From Adiantum capillus-veneris (taxonomy: Eukaryota; Streptophyta; Polypodiopsida; Polypodiales; Pteridaceae): a DNA stretch of 64,000 bases. The stretch is from NCBI GenBank assembly GCA_014529385.2, contig CM043962.1, positions 45,947,598-46,011,597 on the forward strand, written 5' to 3'. Under the pieces are notes generated by a model. The model saw only the letters and a program-made list of their open reading frames with translations. It searched no databases and was not told where the DNA came from. Numbering within the stretch: the stretch's first letter is position 1; each line of letters opens with the position of its first letter. A program made the translations under genes and the position numbers. Below, piece after piece: positions 22,831 through 32,929 of the stretch.

Positions 22831-23650
22831 CGTCCACACCTAGTCGATAAAGTACTCCGATGATGATGGTAAATTTCAGGCTTTTTATGATCAGAGCTTT
22901 CTTCTGATTCTGTTTCCAATCCTCTGGAAAGGCACCTTGGGAAAGGAATTGATAAATATCATACCATTCAGGATCCACTGATTCTTCTGCTTCTAACTGA
23001 AATAAATCAGCATCGACTGGCTCATCTCTCAGAGGTGATTCTGAATATCCCCCTCGTACTTCTGGAAAGAAAGTCAGCTCCACAGTGGTTTCGGCCAAGC
23101 TTATGGAAAATTCTGAATTTTAATTCCATAAGGAACATCATCCATCTTATCAGGCTGCCTTGAATAATAACTTTGTTAATCAGAAACAGAAGAGCTTGAT
23201 GATCCACATAGAAATGGAATAACTTCCCCAATAGGTAATTCCTGAACTTCGTAGCGCTAAAAACCATTCCGAGAGCTTCTCTTTCAGTAGTCGTATAGCC
23301 TTGTTCAACGTGACTGAATCTGCGACTAGCAAAATAGACCGGATAGTCTGTTCTACCATCTGGCTGAGGTAATATTGCCCCCATTTCCAATCCTAAAGCA
23401 TCTACATGTACATGAAAAATAATATCCCAATTCGGCTGCCTAAGGACTGGTTAACTGGTAATGGCTTCTTTCAAATTCTGAAAACTCTCCTCACACTCAA
23501 TAGTCCAGTTGAACTTACTAGTCTTCCTTGTAAGCTCATATAGTGGTACTGCTTGAGAAGCAAACTTGTGTACAAATCTTCTATAGAAATTCACATAACC
23601 CAAGAAATAACTCAACTCTGAAGCAGTTCTGGGTGCTTTAGCTTGCTGGA
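22817..23650 (-). pseudogene. RNase H and linker of F2
   Basis: RNase H removes RNA from the RNA-DNA hybrid. FHVHVDALGLEMGAIL (about 23410-23365) carries the first acidic residue, then YTTTEREALGMVFSATKFRNYLLG and FYVDHQALLFLINK. A frameshift at about 23040 leads to the integrase-linker frame 23098-22817 (YQFLSQGAFPEDW). Stops near 23450 break the frame to RT. Confidence 0.8.
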
Positions 23651-25373
23651 CACACTATATTTTGTCATTGGCCATCTCTATTCCATTGCGGGAAACCACA
23701 TGTCCCAGTAGTTGTCCCTTCCAAACAAGAAATACAGATTTGAATGGATTCAAACAAATCCTCTTCTCCTGAAAGCGTTTAAAAACCATCTCTAGGAATA
23801 GAAGGTGTTGTTCCTCATTTGAATAGACAGTGAAGTCATCCATGAAAATGGCGAGGAACCGATGAAGAAATTCATGGAACATCTCCATCATACACCGCTG
23901 AAAAGTAGATGGTGCATTGCACAGGCCAAAAGGCATCACCAGATACATGAATGCTCCCCACTCAGTGATGAAAGTGGTCTTGGCCCTATCTTCAAGAGCG
24001 ATCTGTAACTAGTTATAGCCACTATACCCATCCATGAAGCTATACATCTCATATCCTGCGATCTCATCAAGCAACATATCAGTAAAAGGTAAGGGAAATG
24101 GATCCTTAATAGTCTGGGCATTTAGTTTCCTATAGTCGACACAAACTCTTAATTTCCCATTCTTCTTAGGAACGACGACTATGGGAAATAACCAATCACT
24201 GCTTACTACTTCCATAATGAACCCAGCCTTGAGAAGATTATCAATCTCCTCCTTGACCTTTTTTGCATAGTTGGGATTCATCTGGTATCTTTGCAATCTT
24301 ACTGGCCTAGCATCCGGTTTCAATGGTATTCGGTGCTGACAGACTTGAAGATCTACTCCCTTCAAATCTGTATGTTCCCAGGCAAACACATCTTTATAGT
24401 TCTGGAACATTTTTCGTGCCTTTTCCTTCATTGCCGGTTTGAGGTGCTTGTTGACTTTGATCATTCTCGGATTTTCCTCTGATCCCAGGTTCCACTCCTC
24501 TACTTCCTGATCATCTGGAAGCAACCAGTTTGGTCCACCTCCTTTTCGTCTGGTCGATTCTTCAGCGTAGTCCCAAGAAGGTCCATTCATTGCTGAATCA
24601 TTATTCTGATCCAGTGGGTACTCTTCAGAACGTACTGGTTCTTCCATTATACTAGTATCAGCTGGTTCCTCCATTCTTCCAGTTAGCTGAACTGTTCTTT
24701 CCCCTGCATTGACTTCAGTAAACTGATCAGGGAATTGTCTCTTCTGCTTGTCATCTTTCTCTTTGTTCAGCAGGACTGCATTCAAATCAATTTTTGCCAA
24801 AGGAAATATGTTCATAGCTGCTAGCATTCGCTCAATTTTCTTGGCTCTGTATTTCTGACACAACTCCTTCGGCCTCAGTTCCTTTTTCCAGCACCTGGTG
24901 TTGTTGGGCTGGATTTTGATTCTGCCACTGGCCCCTTCTATGGGCAAAGTTTGGTTTGCATAGTCATGAACAGCATGTGATGTTCTTAACCATGGGCGGC
25001 CTAGTAGCATTCCATATGCTCCCTTCACATCCAAGACTAGGAGACTGGTTTTGAATTTCTCCCTCCCAACTCTTATCTGCATGTTTTCAATCATACCCAT
25101 CGCATGTACGACTCCATGATTTGCCATTCTTACTTTGAATGGTGTTGGTTTCATGTTAGTGATACCCATTCTTTGCTGAAGATGGGCTCCCATTATGTTG
25201 ACTCCTGCTCCTCCATCCAGTATGACGCTTGATAGAGGTTCCCACTGCTTCCTGACCTTGTAATCTACCTGAATAAGTGGAACTTCATCATCCCGGACAG
25301 CCGTCAGGTCCACTGTTATGGCCTCTGCCTCAGTCTTCCTACGTTGTCTGATAAAGTTGTCCACCTCAAGCAA
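23651..25373 (-). pseudogene. Protease and reverse transcriptase of F2
   Basis: A 454-codon frame (25373-24009) contains the protease (LDGGAGVNIMG at about 25205, YGMLLGRPWL) and RT fingers and palm (PIVVVPKKNGKLRV, FMDGYSGYN). It ends at TAG 24011-24009 where F1 has CAG. RT continues at 23948 with MPFGLCNAPSTFQRCM and the catalytic FMDDFTVYSNEE (about 23840-23805), then GQLLGHVVSRNG. One stop separates the halves; the catalytic Asp residues are all present. Confidence 0.88.
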
Positions 25374-25460
25374 GGTCTTTCTTATATCCTCCAGCTCTAC
25401 AGTCAGCTTCTAGATTCTATCACAAATTTTCACATGAATTTCCTCTCGCTCTTGGTCAGA

Positions 25461-27418
25461 CTAATTGTCAGAGCTTGAAGAACTGGTGTCTTCACACTGC
25501 CATTCTTCTTTAGTAGTACTTCTACTCTTTCCATCCACTCCCATTTCATCAGCTAGTCTATGTACTACAACCAGCATGGTCTCTATCATGGCCGGTACTG
25601 ACTGATCTTTATCAGTCGATTGGGCTGGTATCTTCTGAATGACTCTAGCTTCGGAACTTTCTGGCTGCTCTGGCAGCTTCTTAGCTAAATCCTCTGTGAT
25701 TTTAGCTGCTAGTTCCCGCTGCTCCTGCCACTCATCTACCACCTTTTCTTTACCTTTGGCCTTCCAAACTTCCCTTTGTTGAGCCCACTTGCTGCTGTTA
25801 GGATTGACTGGTACTTCTGAAATGTCTGGAATTTCTTCAATGATTAAATGTCTGGAATTTCTTCAATGATTACTCCCTTGCTCCTGGTAACCACCCTGAT
25901 TGGAACTGGCTCTGGTGCCGTAGCCTCAGTAGCAGTCGTTACCGGTGCATCTGGATGTTGGGCTGCAAAATGACCATACTTCCCACAGGTATAGCAATTC
26001 ATGCTCTTGGTCTAGAAGTTGCCTCTTCCTCTTTGTCTGCCCATTCCTGGTTGGTATCTGCCACGTCTTTGACCAGTACCATTGGTACCTGGTCTTTCCT
26101 CTTGAGCTACTTTGATTGGTTCTACCTTCACTCGTTCAGTGTAGGCAACCACTGATAGATCCTTTCCTTTCTTAAAATGATGAATTCTGATGCCACAATT
26201 ATTCCATAGGTGACCAAAGGCCTCGCAGTAGGTACATTGTGGACATTCAGTGGAGATGTGGTCCTTGGATTTACATCTTGAACACCAAGTCTCCATCTTT
26301 CGGACCGGCTTTCTTGTGTGGCTAATTTTTGCAATCTGCCTAGCCATTTCTTCAATCTTCTAGGTCCATGATCCCTTCTTTGATTTCTCCTTTGTTCGTT
26401 CATTGGAAATGCTCTCGGAACTGTTGGACATTGCACTGGAATCAGAAGCTTCAGTAGCCGAGCTACTGCTACTGGTCCTTCACTTCTTGTGGCTCTTCTC
26501 TTTCTTAGCGTGTTGTTCCAGCTTTAATGCTCTGTGGACTAGATCATTGAATTTTTTTGTAGGGGCTGGTACTTCTTGTTCCCTAAGCTTCTTGCTTCTG
26601 AACCCATTCAAAAACCATGCCCTCAATCTCTTCTCAAACGACGGTTCTTGCAACTGCCTGGTCAGTTCTTTTATCTTTTCTACATAGCTACGGACTGACA
26701 AATTCCTCTGTTTGATCTGATCCAATTCACAGAGAATATCTTCGTCCCCTCGATTGTCGGAATATTCCAACCTGAAAGCCTTCAGTAATTTGTTATATGA
26801 TCTCATCTGGCATGCAGGGTAATGGTAATACCATTTTCTCGCTGCCTCCTTCAAGGTTTGTGGAAAATATTGCCCCCAATCATCTTCATCATTTTAGTTC
26901 AGCATACTGCTCGAAAGCTTTTATGTGAACATCTGGATCATCCTTTTTCCCTCCTTTGAATATGGGAAAGGAAATATTCAGGGAATCTGTGTAATCATTT
27001 CGATTACTGTTGATCCCACCACTTCTCTTCTTGGCTTCAGAATGACGCTTGGGAGCCTTCTTGCAATTGTCAATGTCAGCATCCCAATCAATCTCTGTCT
27101 CTGTCTCAGTATCAGTACCTTCTCGTTTTTGTCTGCTAGAAGTATGGCGACTTCCCTTTCTGCCCTTGATATGCTCATCTCTCTGGTGAGACTGAGAATT
27201 CTTGGAACTCTTTGCCTTTCGTGCTTCCCGTTCTGCCCGTCGGCGTCGAGAATGACTGGAGTGCTGTGAGTCCTGCGCCTCATCAGCCTAACTATGCTCC
27301 TCCTGAGCCTCAGGGTCAGTTATTTTCTCTTGCTTGGGGTCAGATTCTCTTCCTGACTCCTCAGTAATGGGGTCCACACGAATGGTAGATTTCCGACCAC
27401 GATTGGATTTTGGTGCCA
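25461..27418 (-). pseudogene. gag of F2
   Basis: Starts MAPKSNRGRKS at 27418. Same layout as F1: Arg/Ser-rich N-terminus, capsid core (26854-26480), Ser-rich linker, three CCHC zinc knuckles. Knuckles 1 and 2 are intact (26285-26195). Knuckle 3 reads CYTCGKYGHFAAQHP, with His in place of the last Cys. TAG stops at 27290-27288, 26014-26012 and 25463-25461 all face CAG in F1. A 26-bp perfect tandem duplication (25820-25845 and 25846-25871) shifts the frame. Confidence 0.88.
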
Positions 27419-27473
27419 TTGCTGAAAACTTCAACTGGGAGAAGAGTCTTTCAGTCAACGAGCTTCAGCTCGA

Positions 27474-27489
27474 GGCACCGTGATCGCCA
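27474..27489 (-). other. Primer binding site of F2
   Basis: Minus-strand TGGCGATCACGGTGCC, 3 nt inside the 5' LTR. The primer tRNA is not assigned. Confidence 0.65.
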
Positions 27490-27492
27490 AAA

Positions 27493-27975
27493 TGGAATTG
27501 GAGCTGATCTCTTGAGACAGCTAATTCCAGTGTTGAAGGATTTCAGCTACTAGTGTGGGAAGATTTCAGACAGCAGACTGAACAGAAATCAGAGACTAGA
27601 CTAAAATGTGGATAGTGAAATAAGAATCAGACTTATAGACTGGAATAAGGTGCAGATTCAGATTCAGATTCAGAAGACTGGACGAGAAGTAAGTATCACT
27701 GAAATATATGCCATGATTGAGATTACAGATCAAGATTACACCGAATATGATTACAAAGGAAAAGTACAGCCGACAATACTACCACTGATGCTCAAGTACA
27801 ATTATAGCCCAAAGCGCTAATACAAGTTATAACAATTGCCAACCTGATAATAATGTAATGGGCACTATTTATACACTTCGGGTTTACTGTAGTAATTACT
27901 CTATTAATTACTGAGTCATTCGCTACCCATCTTCTAAGAACACGTTCCCACATGGTGATTATCCAGCCATCTACA
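27493..27975 (-). repeat. 5' LTR of F2
   Basis: 483 bp, minus-strand start TGTAGATGG and end AATTCCA. It is followed on the outside by the duplicated CCCTT (27976-27980). Confidence 0.9.
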
Positions 27976-27980
27976 CCCTT

Positions 27981-29390
27981 CAATTAAGCATTGTAGTGCA
28001 CACTTTGTAGCACTACCAAAGAAATATTTGCAAGTGTGGCTTCATAAAGGCCAATGTTTGATTTGTAACATAGTGAAGCATGTATACTTGTATGGTTTGC
28101 CTCTAAAAGATTTGTTCTAGGAACAAAAGTGCCCAATTTATCTTGTGCAAAATTTTTGTTCCTGCACAATGAGACACTCCAACATCCCACCATAATAGTC
28201 AAGTGTGTCAACAACAGCCGCTGATTGAGACACAAGGTTATCTAGAATAATTTCTTGGCTATTGTTCTTTCTAGTTGTTTTCCAATTGTCATGGGATCAA
28301 AGATGGATCTATGCAACATGGCATGATATATAGCTTGGTCAACAGTTTTTCTCTTCACTTTAGCAACACGGTGTTTATGGAAACCTAGATGTATAGCACA
28401 TCCAGTCACACAACTTTTCAGAAGGAATGCAATAGTAAATTAATGTTAAGCAATCCCAATGGACTGTGGAATTTGATGGAAATGAATCCAAACAAGTTTC
28501 CTATTGTTTGCATCCAAAATACTTCTACCCGGGGCACATGCTAGTATCCTTGTCCATTTTTCCAGAGTCATTAGATGTATTCCTTTGTTGAAAATAAGGG
28601 AAATCCACATTAGCACGTCTCAACTGGCCACCACAACAACTAAAGAGAACGATTCCCTTAAACAATTCACTACTAAATGTTACATACTCCATCTAACGAT
28701 GCCCATCAAATATGTGCTCCATTCCATATGTAGCTGACAATTATTTTGGTGGAGGGAGCTCATAAGCAATGTAGGAGCATTATGAATTTGGCATTTCCAA
28801 AATTCCTAACCTTTTGGACAGATGATAGGGAAACATATAGATTAACCTGCAGTGGAAGAGGACGAATGATTTCAAGTACACTTTTGGTGCTTCAAGGGTT
28901 TGATTATTTACTTCCATCCTCAACAATGATTGGAGAGGTGCAACGTGATGCTGGGTGAATTCAACCTTGTAGAGATGTGACAACTCATGATCTAATGAGT
29001 AAAACAAGTTATTTGCTTCATTGCTATCACGTTCAATCTTCACCTGCTCACCAAGCATTATGAGTGGCCTCAATGTTAGTGACACATTTATTGACATGAG
29101 CTTCTTGCAAAGAAAAGAGGATTTTTTTTTGCTCGAGAGAAGACGAGAATCACCCTTGAGAATTGTAAAATAGCAATATAATATGTGGCACCCCAATTGG
29201 TGTTAAGTTTGGCCCGGGCTAAATTTTTCAATAAATCTGAGGTAATGTAAAAAGAAATTGTAGGACACCAACACTCATTTCGGTCTACTCCCATGCGACT
29301 ATAGAACATTTTGCTCTCTCTCTCAAGTAGCAATTCGGTCATGTGCAACACTCAGTATTCTACCTTGCAGTTGGGTGCTCCCGTCTCTCA
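27981..29390. other. Unassigned stretch right of F2
   Basis: The minus strand has readable pieces (for example 29196-28780 and 28235-27984, the latter with LVSQSAAVVDTLDYYGGML in a neighbouring frame) broken by many stops. Joined to 18571-19503 it may be one old decayed gene or transposon that F2 landed in. I do not recognise it. Confidence 0.3.
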
Positions 29391-29395
29391 TTGAG

Positions 29396-29553
29396 ATGTT
29401 GGGCTATCATAGCTCATCCAACGCTCGTCACAGCTCCGAATTTTTCATTGCAAGATGACTCATCTCATTGCAATATGTTGGGCTATCATAGCTCATCCAA
29501 CGCTTATCACAGCTCCGAATTTTTCATTGCAAGATATTAAGATGACTCATCTT
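29396..29553. repeat. Tandem duplication, 79-bp period
   Basis: ATGTTGGGCTATCATAGCTC starts at 29396 and again at 29475; the copies differ by a few bases. The second has an extra TATTAA before GATGACTCATCT. Confidence 0.85.
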
Positions 29554-30260
29554 AATACATTATTGTGTACACCGGTTTTAGACCCCTCCAAAGTTGTGAC
29601 TCACGCCTTCGTTCTTAATCATGCCTGAGACAATGCACGAAACTGTCCCATGCCAGCGCGGCAATGTCCCAAGCATGATTTAGAAAAAAAGGCTACAAGG
29701 AGCACGAAGAATCACTTTGAGTGGTTCATTTGTTATATCAATCATTTGTTTATTTTCTCTCTGCGCGTACTATGCCCAAAACTATGCTGCATCGGCGCGG
29801 TAACGGTTCATCCCGCATCTTTCGATGCTTGCAAGTCGCTTCAAGCTACTTAGCTTGTGACTGGATCTATGCCTCTATTTTGTTCGAAGGTATTCTGTGC
29901 CGGCGCGGTGGTGTTTCAAGCACAAAACAAGGCAGATTTGAAACGGAATCCTTTTCACTGCTCTCTAGCCGTATTCTATCTAAATGTATCCCGCGTCGGC
30001 GCGGTAGTGTTTCAAGCACAAAACGAGGCAGATTTGGAGCGGAATCCTTTGCATGGTTCTCTGCCCGTATTCTGTTCACTTGGGGTTAAATCTCAAGCGC
30101 TAGTGCCCTACGTGGCACTAGCAGTTGCCGTCGATTTCAAAAATGTTCAGCTTTTTAATGGCAACGGCTGCTGCCACATAGGCAGCAGCGCTCGAAATTT
30201 ATCATCGCCCTCACTCCGTGCCGACACGGACTGTGTTTCAAGCACAAAACAAGGGCTCAT

Positions 30261-30667
30261 GTTAAATATCGGCTAGCTAAACGACGTGTAGGTGGGGCTG
30301 ACCGGGGAAGCCGGTCACGGCACTTTTTGGGGGGGGCAATTTTTTTAAAAGTTATGTAAGGCAGGCTACAGCGTATGTGCAGATGTGCGTGCGTAGTGTA
30401 GTGGCGCAGCTCTAGCCCTTGATGGGGAGGCTGTGTGTTCGAGTGCGTAGTGTAGTGGCACAGCTCTAGCCCTTGATGGGGAGGCCGTGTGTTCGAGTTG
30501 CGTGTCATGCAGCGCGTTGACTTTTTAGTCAACTCCTCCCAGCTGGTTTCATTTGACCGACAACCGGCTCCGGCTGTCTTGCCTGCGAACTCCTCCCAGC
30601 TGGTTTCATTTGACCGACAACCGGCTCCGGCTGTCTTGCCACGCAGGCAAGCTAGCTGATATGTAAC
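30261..30667. mobile_element. 407-bp MITE-like element inside the minisatellite
   Basis: Ends GTTAAATATCGGCTAGCT (30261-30278) and AGCTAGCTGATATGTAAC (30650-30667) are inverted with 16 of 18 matching. Removing it restores the spacing of the surrounding minisatellite (529 to 122 bp). Inside are two tandem duplications: a ~66-bp tRNA-promoter-like segment (about 30390-30500) and a 57-bp segment (30524-30580, 30591-30640). No target duplication is evident. Confidence 0.6.
30390..30500 (+). repeat. Duplicated tRNA-promoter-like (SINE-head-like) segment
   Basis: Two copies of GTAGTGGCGCAGCTCTAG ... GTGTGTTCGAGT. TGGCGCAGCTCTAG resembles an RNA polymerase III A box and GTGTTCGAGT a B box, about 30 nt apart as in tRNA-derived SINEs. 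No poly(A) tail or further SINE body is seen. Confidence 0.4.
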
Positions 30668-31322
30668 CAAACCCCAAAACAAGGCAGATTTGAAACGGAA
30701 TCCTTTGCACTGCTCTCTGCTCGTATTCTATCCGAAGGTATCCTGCGCCGGCGCGATGGTGTTTCAAGCACAAATGAGGCAGATATGAAACGGAATCCTT
30801 TGCACGGTTCTCTGCCCGTATTCTGTTCGAAGGTATCCCGTGCCGGCGCGGAGGTGTTTCAAGCACAAAACAAAGCAGATTTGAAACGGAATCCTTTGCA
30901 CTGCTCTCTGCTCGTATTCCTTTGCACGGTTCTCTGCCCTTATTCTGTTCGAAGGTATCCCGCGCCGGCGCGGAGGTGTTTCACGCACAAAACAAGGCAC
31001 ATTTGAAACGGAATCCTTTGCACTGCTCTCTTCTCGTATTCTATCCGAAGGTGTCCCGCGCCGACGCGGTGGTGTTTCAAGCACAAAACGAGGAAGCTTT
31101 GAACCAGACTCCAGCTGTGCACTGATCTTTGCCCATACTCTCTCCGAAGGTAAGTTACGCCGGTGCAGCGGTGTTTGAATGCATTATGGCGCCAACTCCT
31201 TCGTCTCCACGAGCTCACTGCAGGACGATGAGGCAACATTCTCCTTGGGCTCATAAAACTTCGGTCCATGAATGAGTTGTATCTCTCGCCATCAGCAATC
31301 TCAAACTCTATCGGCGCCCGAT

Positions 31323-31324
<2 letters not shown>

Positions 31325-31389
<65 letters not shown>

Positions 31390-31390
31390 A
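31325..31390. repeat. (CT)n-(CA)n compound microsatellite
   Basis: CT to about 31365, then CA to 31390, perfect. Confidence 0.95.
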
Positions 31391-32322
31391 TAAAGAAGCT
31401 CTTGTACAAGTCGAACTGTTTTCTGTAGTACAACGCAGGTGCAGCAAACTATTCTTTATTGGGGAATGAAAACAACGAGCAGCATGCGCAGATCAGTATA
31501 CACTTCGTGCTGCAGCCACCTTCCTACCAGTTGCAACTCTTGTTGCAGTTTGAGTGAACGTCGGAGTTTGTAGCAATAAAGGTGCATCCAAAATGCATGC
31601 TCTATACATCGGGCAGCTTACACTATGCTCCGACCAGGAAGACAAAATGTAGGAACTTCAAGGAAGCCTCACGTGGAAAAATATAGCGACAGGAAGCCAT
31701 GGCGCAGTGCAAGTTGCACGTGAAGAAGAAATATGGTGGGAGAAGGTGTGGGCCTAATCCTCGCTTTTAAACAATTGAATTCGAATAGCCTGCGTCCACG
31801 TCATTTGCTTTGACACAGCTATTCACCGGTTGATGCCTATAGGAATGCGTCCTCTTACCCTTCATCTTTGAGTGGACCTTCCCATGGGCGGGGCTTTCTG
31901 GCCTATGGAAAGGTGCTCTTAGAGTCAAGACTTGCACTATGTCAAGAAGCTCAAGTGCCGAAGTAACCACTTCATTGTTAGGAAAAACCCGGGTGTATTT
32001 TAACTGGTTGAAATTGTAAAATCTCAGTTAGATTTTGAGCTTGCCTTGAAGAAAACCAGGAAATTTTTTGCACAAGTTTTAATGTAATTACTGGCAAAAG
32101 TTTAAACTTTTGACCTAAAACCGGGAGAATTTCAAGCTTGCCTCTATTTTCTTTGGTTAGGGAAAACATATGTTTCTAGCCCTGAACCACTTGATTGCTT
32201 GTCAACGCTAAAGACGAAAAGACCTCGATACGATCTAATTGAAGAGTTTGTACTCAGGACCCAACTCTCACAAGAGGAAACATTGGATGATAAAAGGATA
32301 CACACAGTGCACTCACCCAATG

Positions 32323-32369
<47 letters not shown>

Positions 32370-32929
32370 TCAAGAAATTCACACCACTAACAAATATAAA
32401 CATTGCCTATTTTGTGTATTGTGATTGATGCCACAAGGGTATCAGAGATTGCTCTGTTGACAAGTCTACAATGAATGAACTTGTGAGTGCCAAGCATTGG
32501 GACTCGTAGAAATTTATGCACATGGAAATCCCTACACATTTTATTTTCTATTTTTATTTTTTGGCAAACATTCTGGTTTACAAGCCTTGTATATTTATAA
32601 CCTTAGTATGAAAGCACTTAAAATGCTATTTGTGTAGTTTTGAGAGGTTTTGTGCTCGCTTTATCTGCACCAATTTTTCTCAACTAATTTTCTGTTTCAT
32701 TGAGGTGCCTTGCAGGTGTACATTAAGGTGGAGGCAAGAAGGATTGTGTTGTAAAGTTTGTTATGTGTTCTCTTCTTGATAATGATATGCTATTTTGCAT
32801 TTGATGAAACCCAATATTGGAATACTTATGTTTTCAAGAAATGATGCTAGATTTCTTGTAGTATCCTCTTATTTCTAGAAATCTATGTTATTTTAAATCA
32901 CAGATCTCTCTCTCTCTCTCTCATGTAGG
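31391..32929. other. Stretch without genes
   Basis: Only short frames. Contains a perfect 18-bp palindrome CAAAAGTTTAAACTTTTG (32095-32112), a (GA)n run (32326-32367) and a (CT)n run (32907-32921). Confidence 0.5.
32326..32367. repeat. (GA)n microsatellite
   Basis: About 21 perfect GA units. Confidence 0.95.

Larger units (their letters stand above)
19509..27975 (-). mobile_element. Complete-ended Ty3/gypsy LTR retrotransposon F2
   Basis: 8467 bp on the minus strand, with both LTRs, primer site, gag, protease, RT, RNase H, integrase, an extra 3' frame, polypurine tract and matching 5-bp target duplications. The order PR-RT-RH-IN defines Ty3/gypsy. No chromodomain follows integrase, and motif style (DGGAGVN protease, FMDGYSGYN and FMDD RT) places it on the Tat/Athila side. 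Every frame is broken and integrase has lost two catalytic residues, so it is dead. It sits tail-to-tail with F1. Confidence 0.92.
29640..31185 (+). repeat. GC-rich minisatellite, ~95-122 bp units
   Basis: About ten diverged units, each with a GCCGGCGCGG-like core then GGTGTTTCAAGCACAAAACAA, GGCAGATTTGAAACGGAATCC and CTGCTCTCTGCTCGTATTCT. Cores at about 29650, 29790, 29899, 29994, 30217, 30746, 30840, 30961, 31059 and 31158. Spacing is 94-121 bp except where the 407-bp insert at 30261 intervenes. Open frames across it (for example 29857-30276) are translations of the repeat, not genes. Confidence 0.85.

Noticed and set aside
30390-30500. True tRNA genes
   Set aside because: A/B-box-like words are present but no cloverleaf or acceptor stem can be drawn; reported only as tRNA-promoter-like.
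29857-31125. Several 60-150 codon open frames in the GC-rich repeat
   Set aside because: They are repeated translations of the ~98-bp minisatellite unit in all frames, with no codon bias or domain.
31272-31469. Frame with Leu/Ser then Thr/His runs
   Set aside because: Translation of the CT/CA microsatellite.
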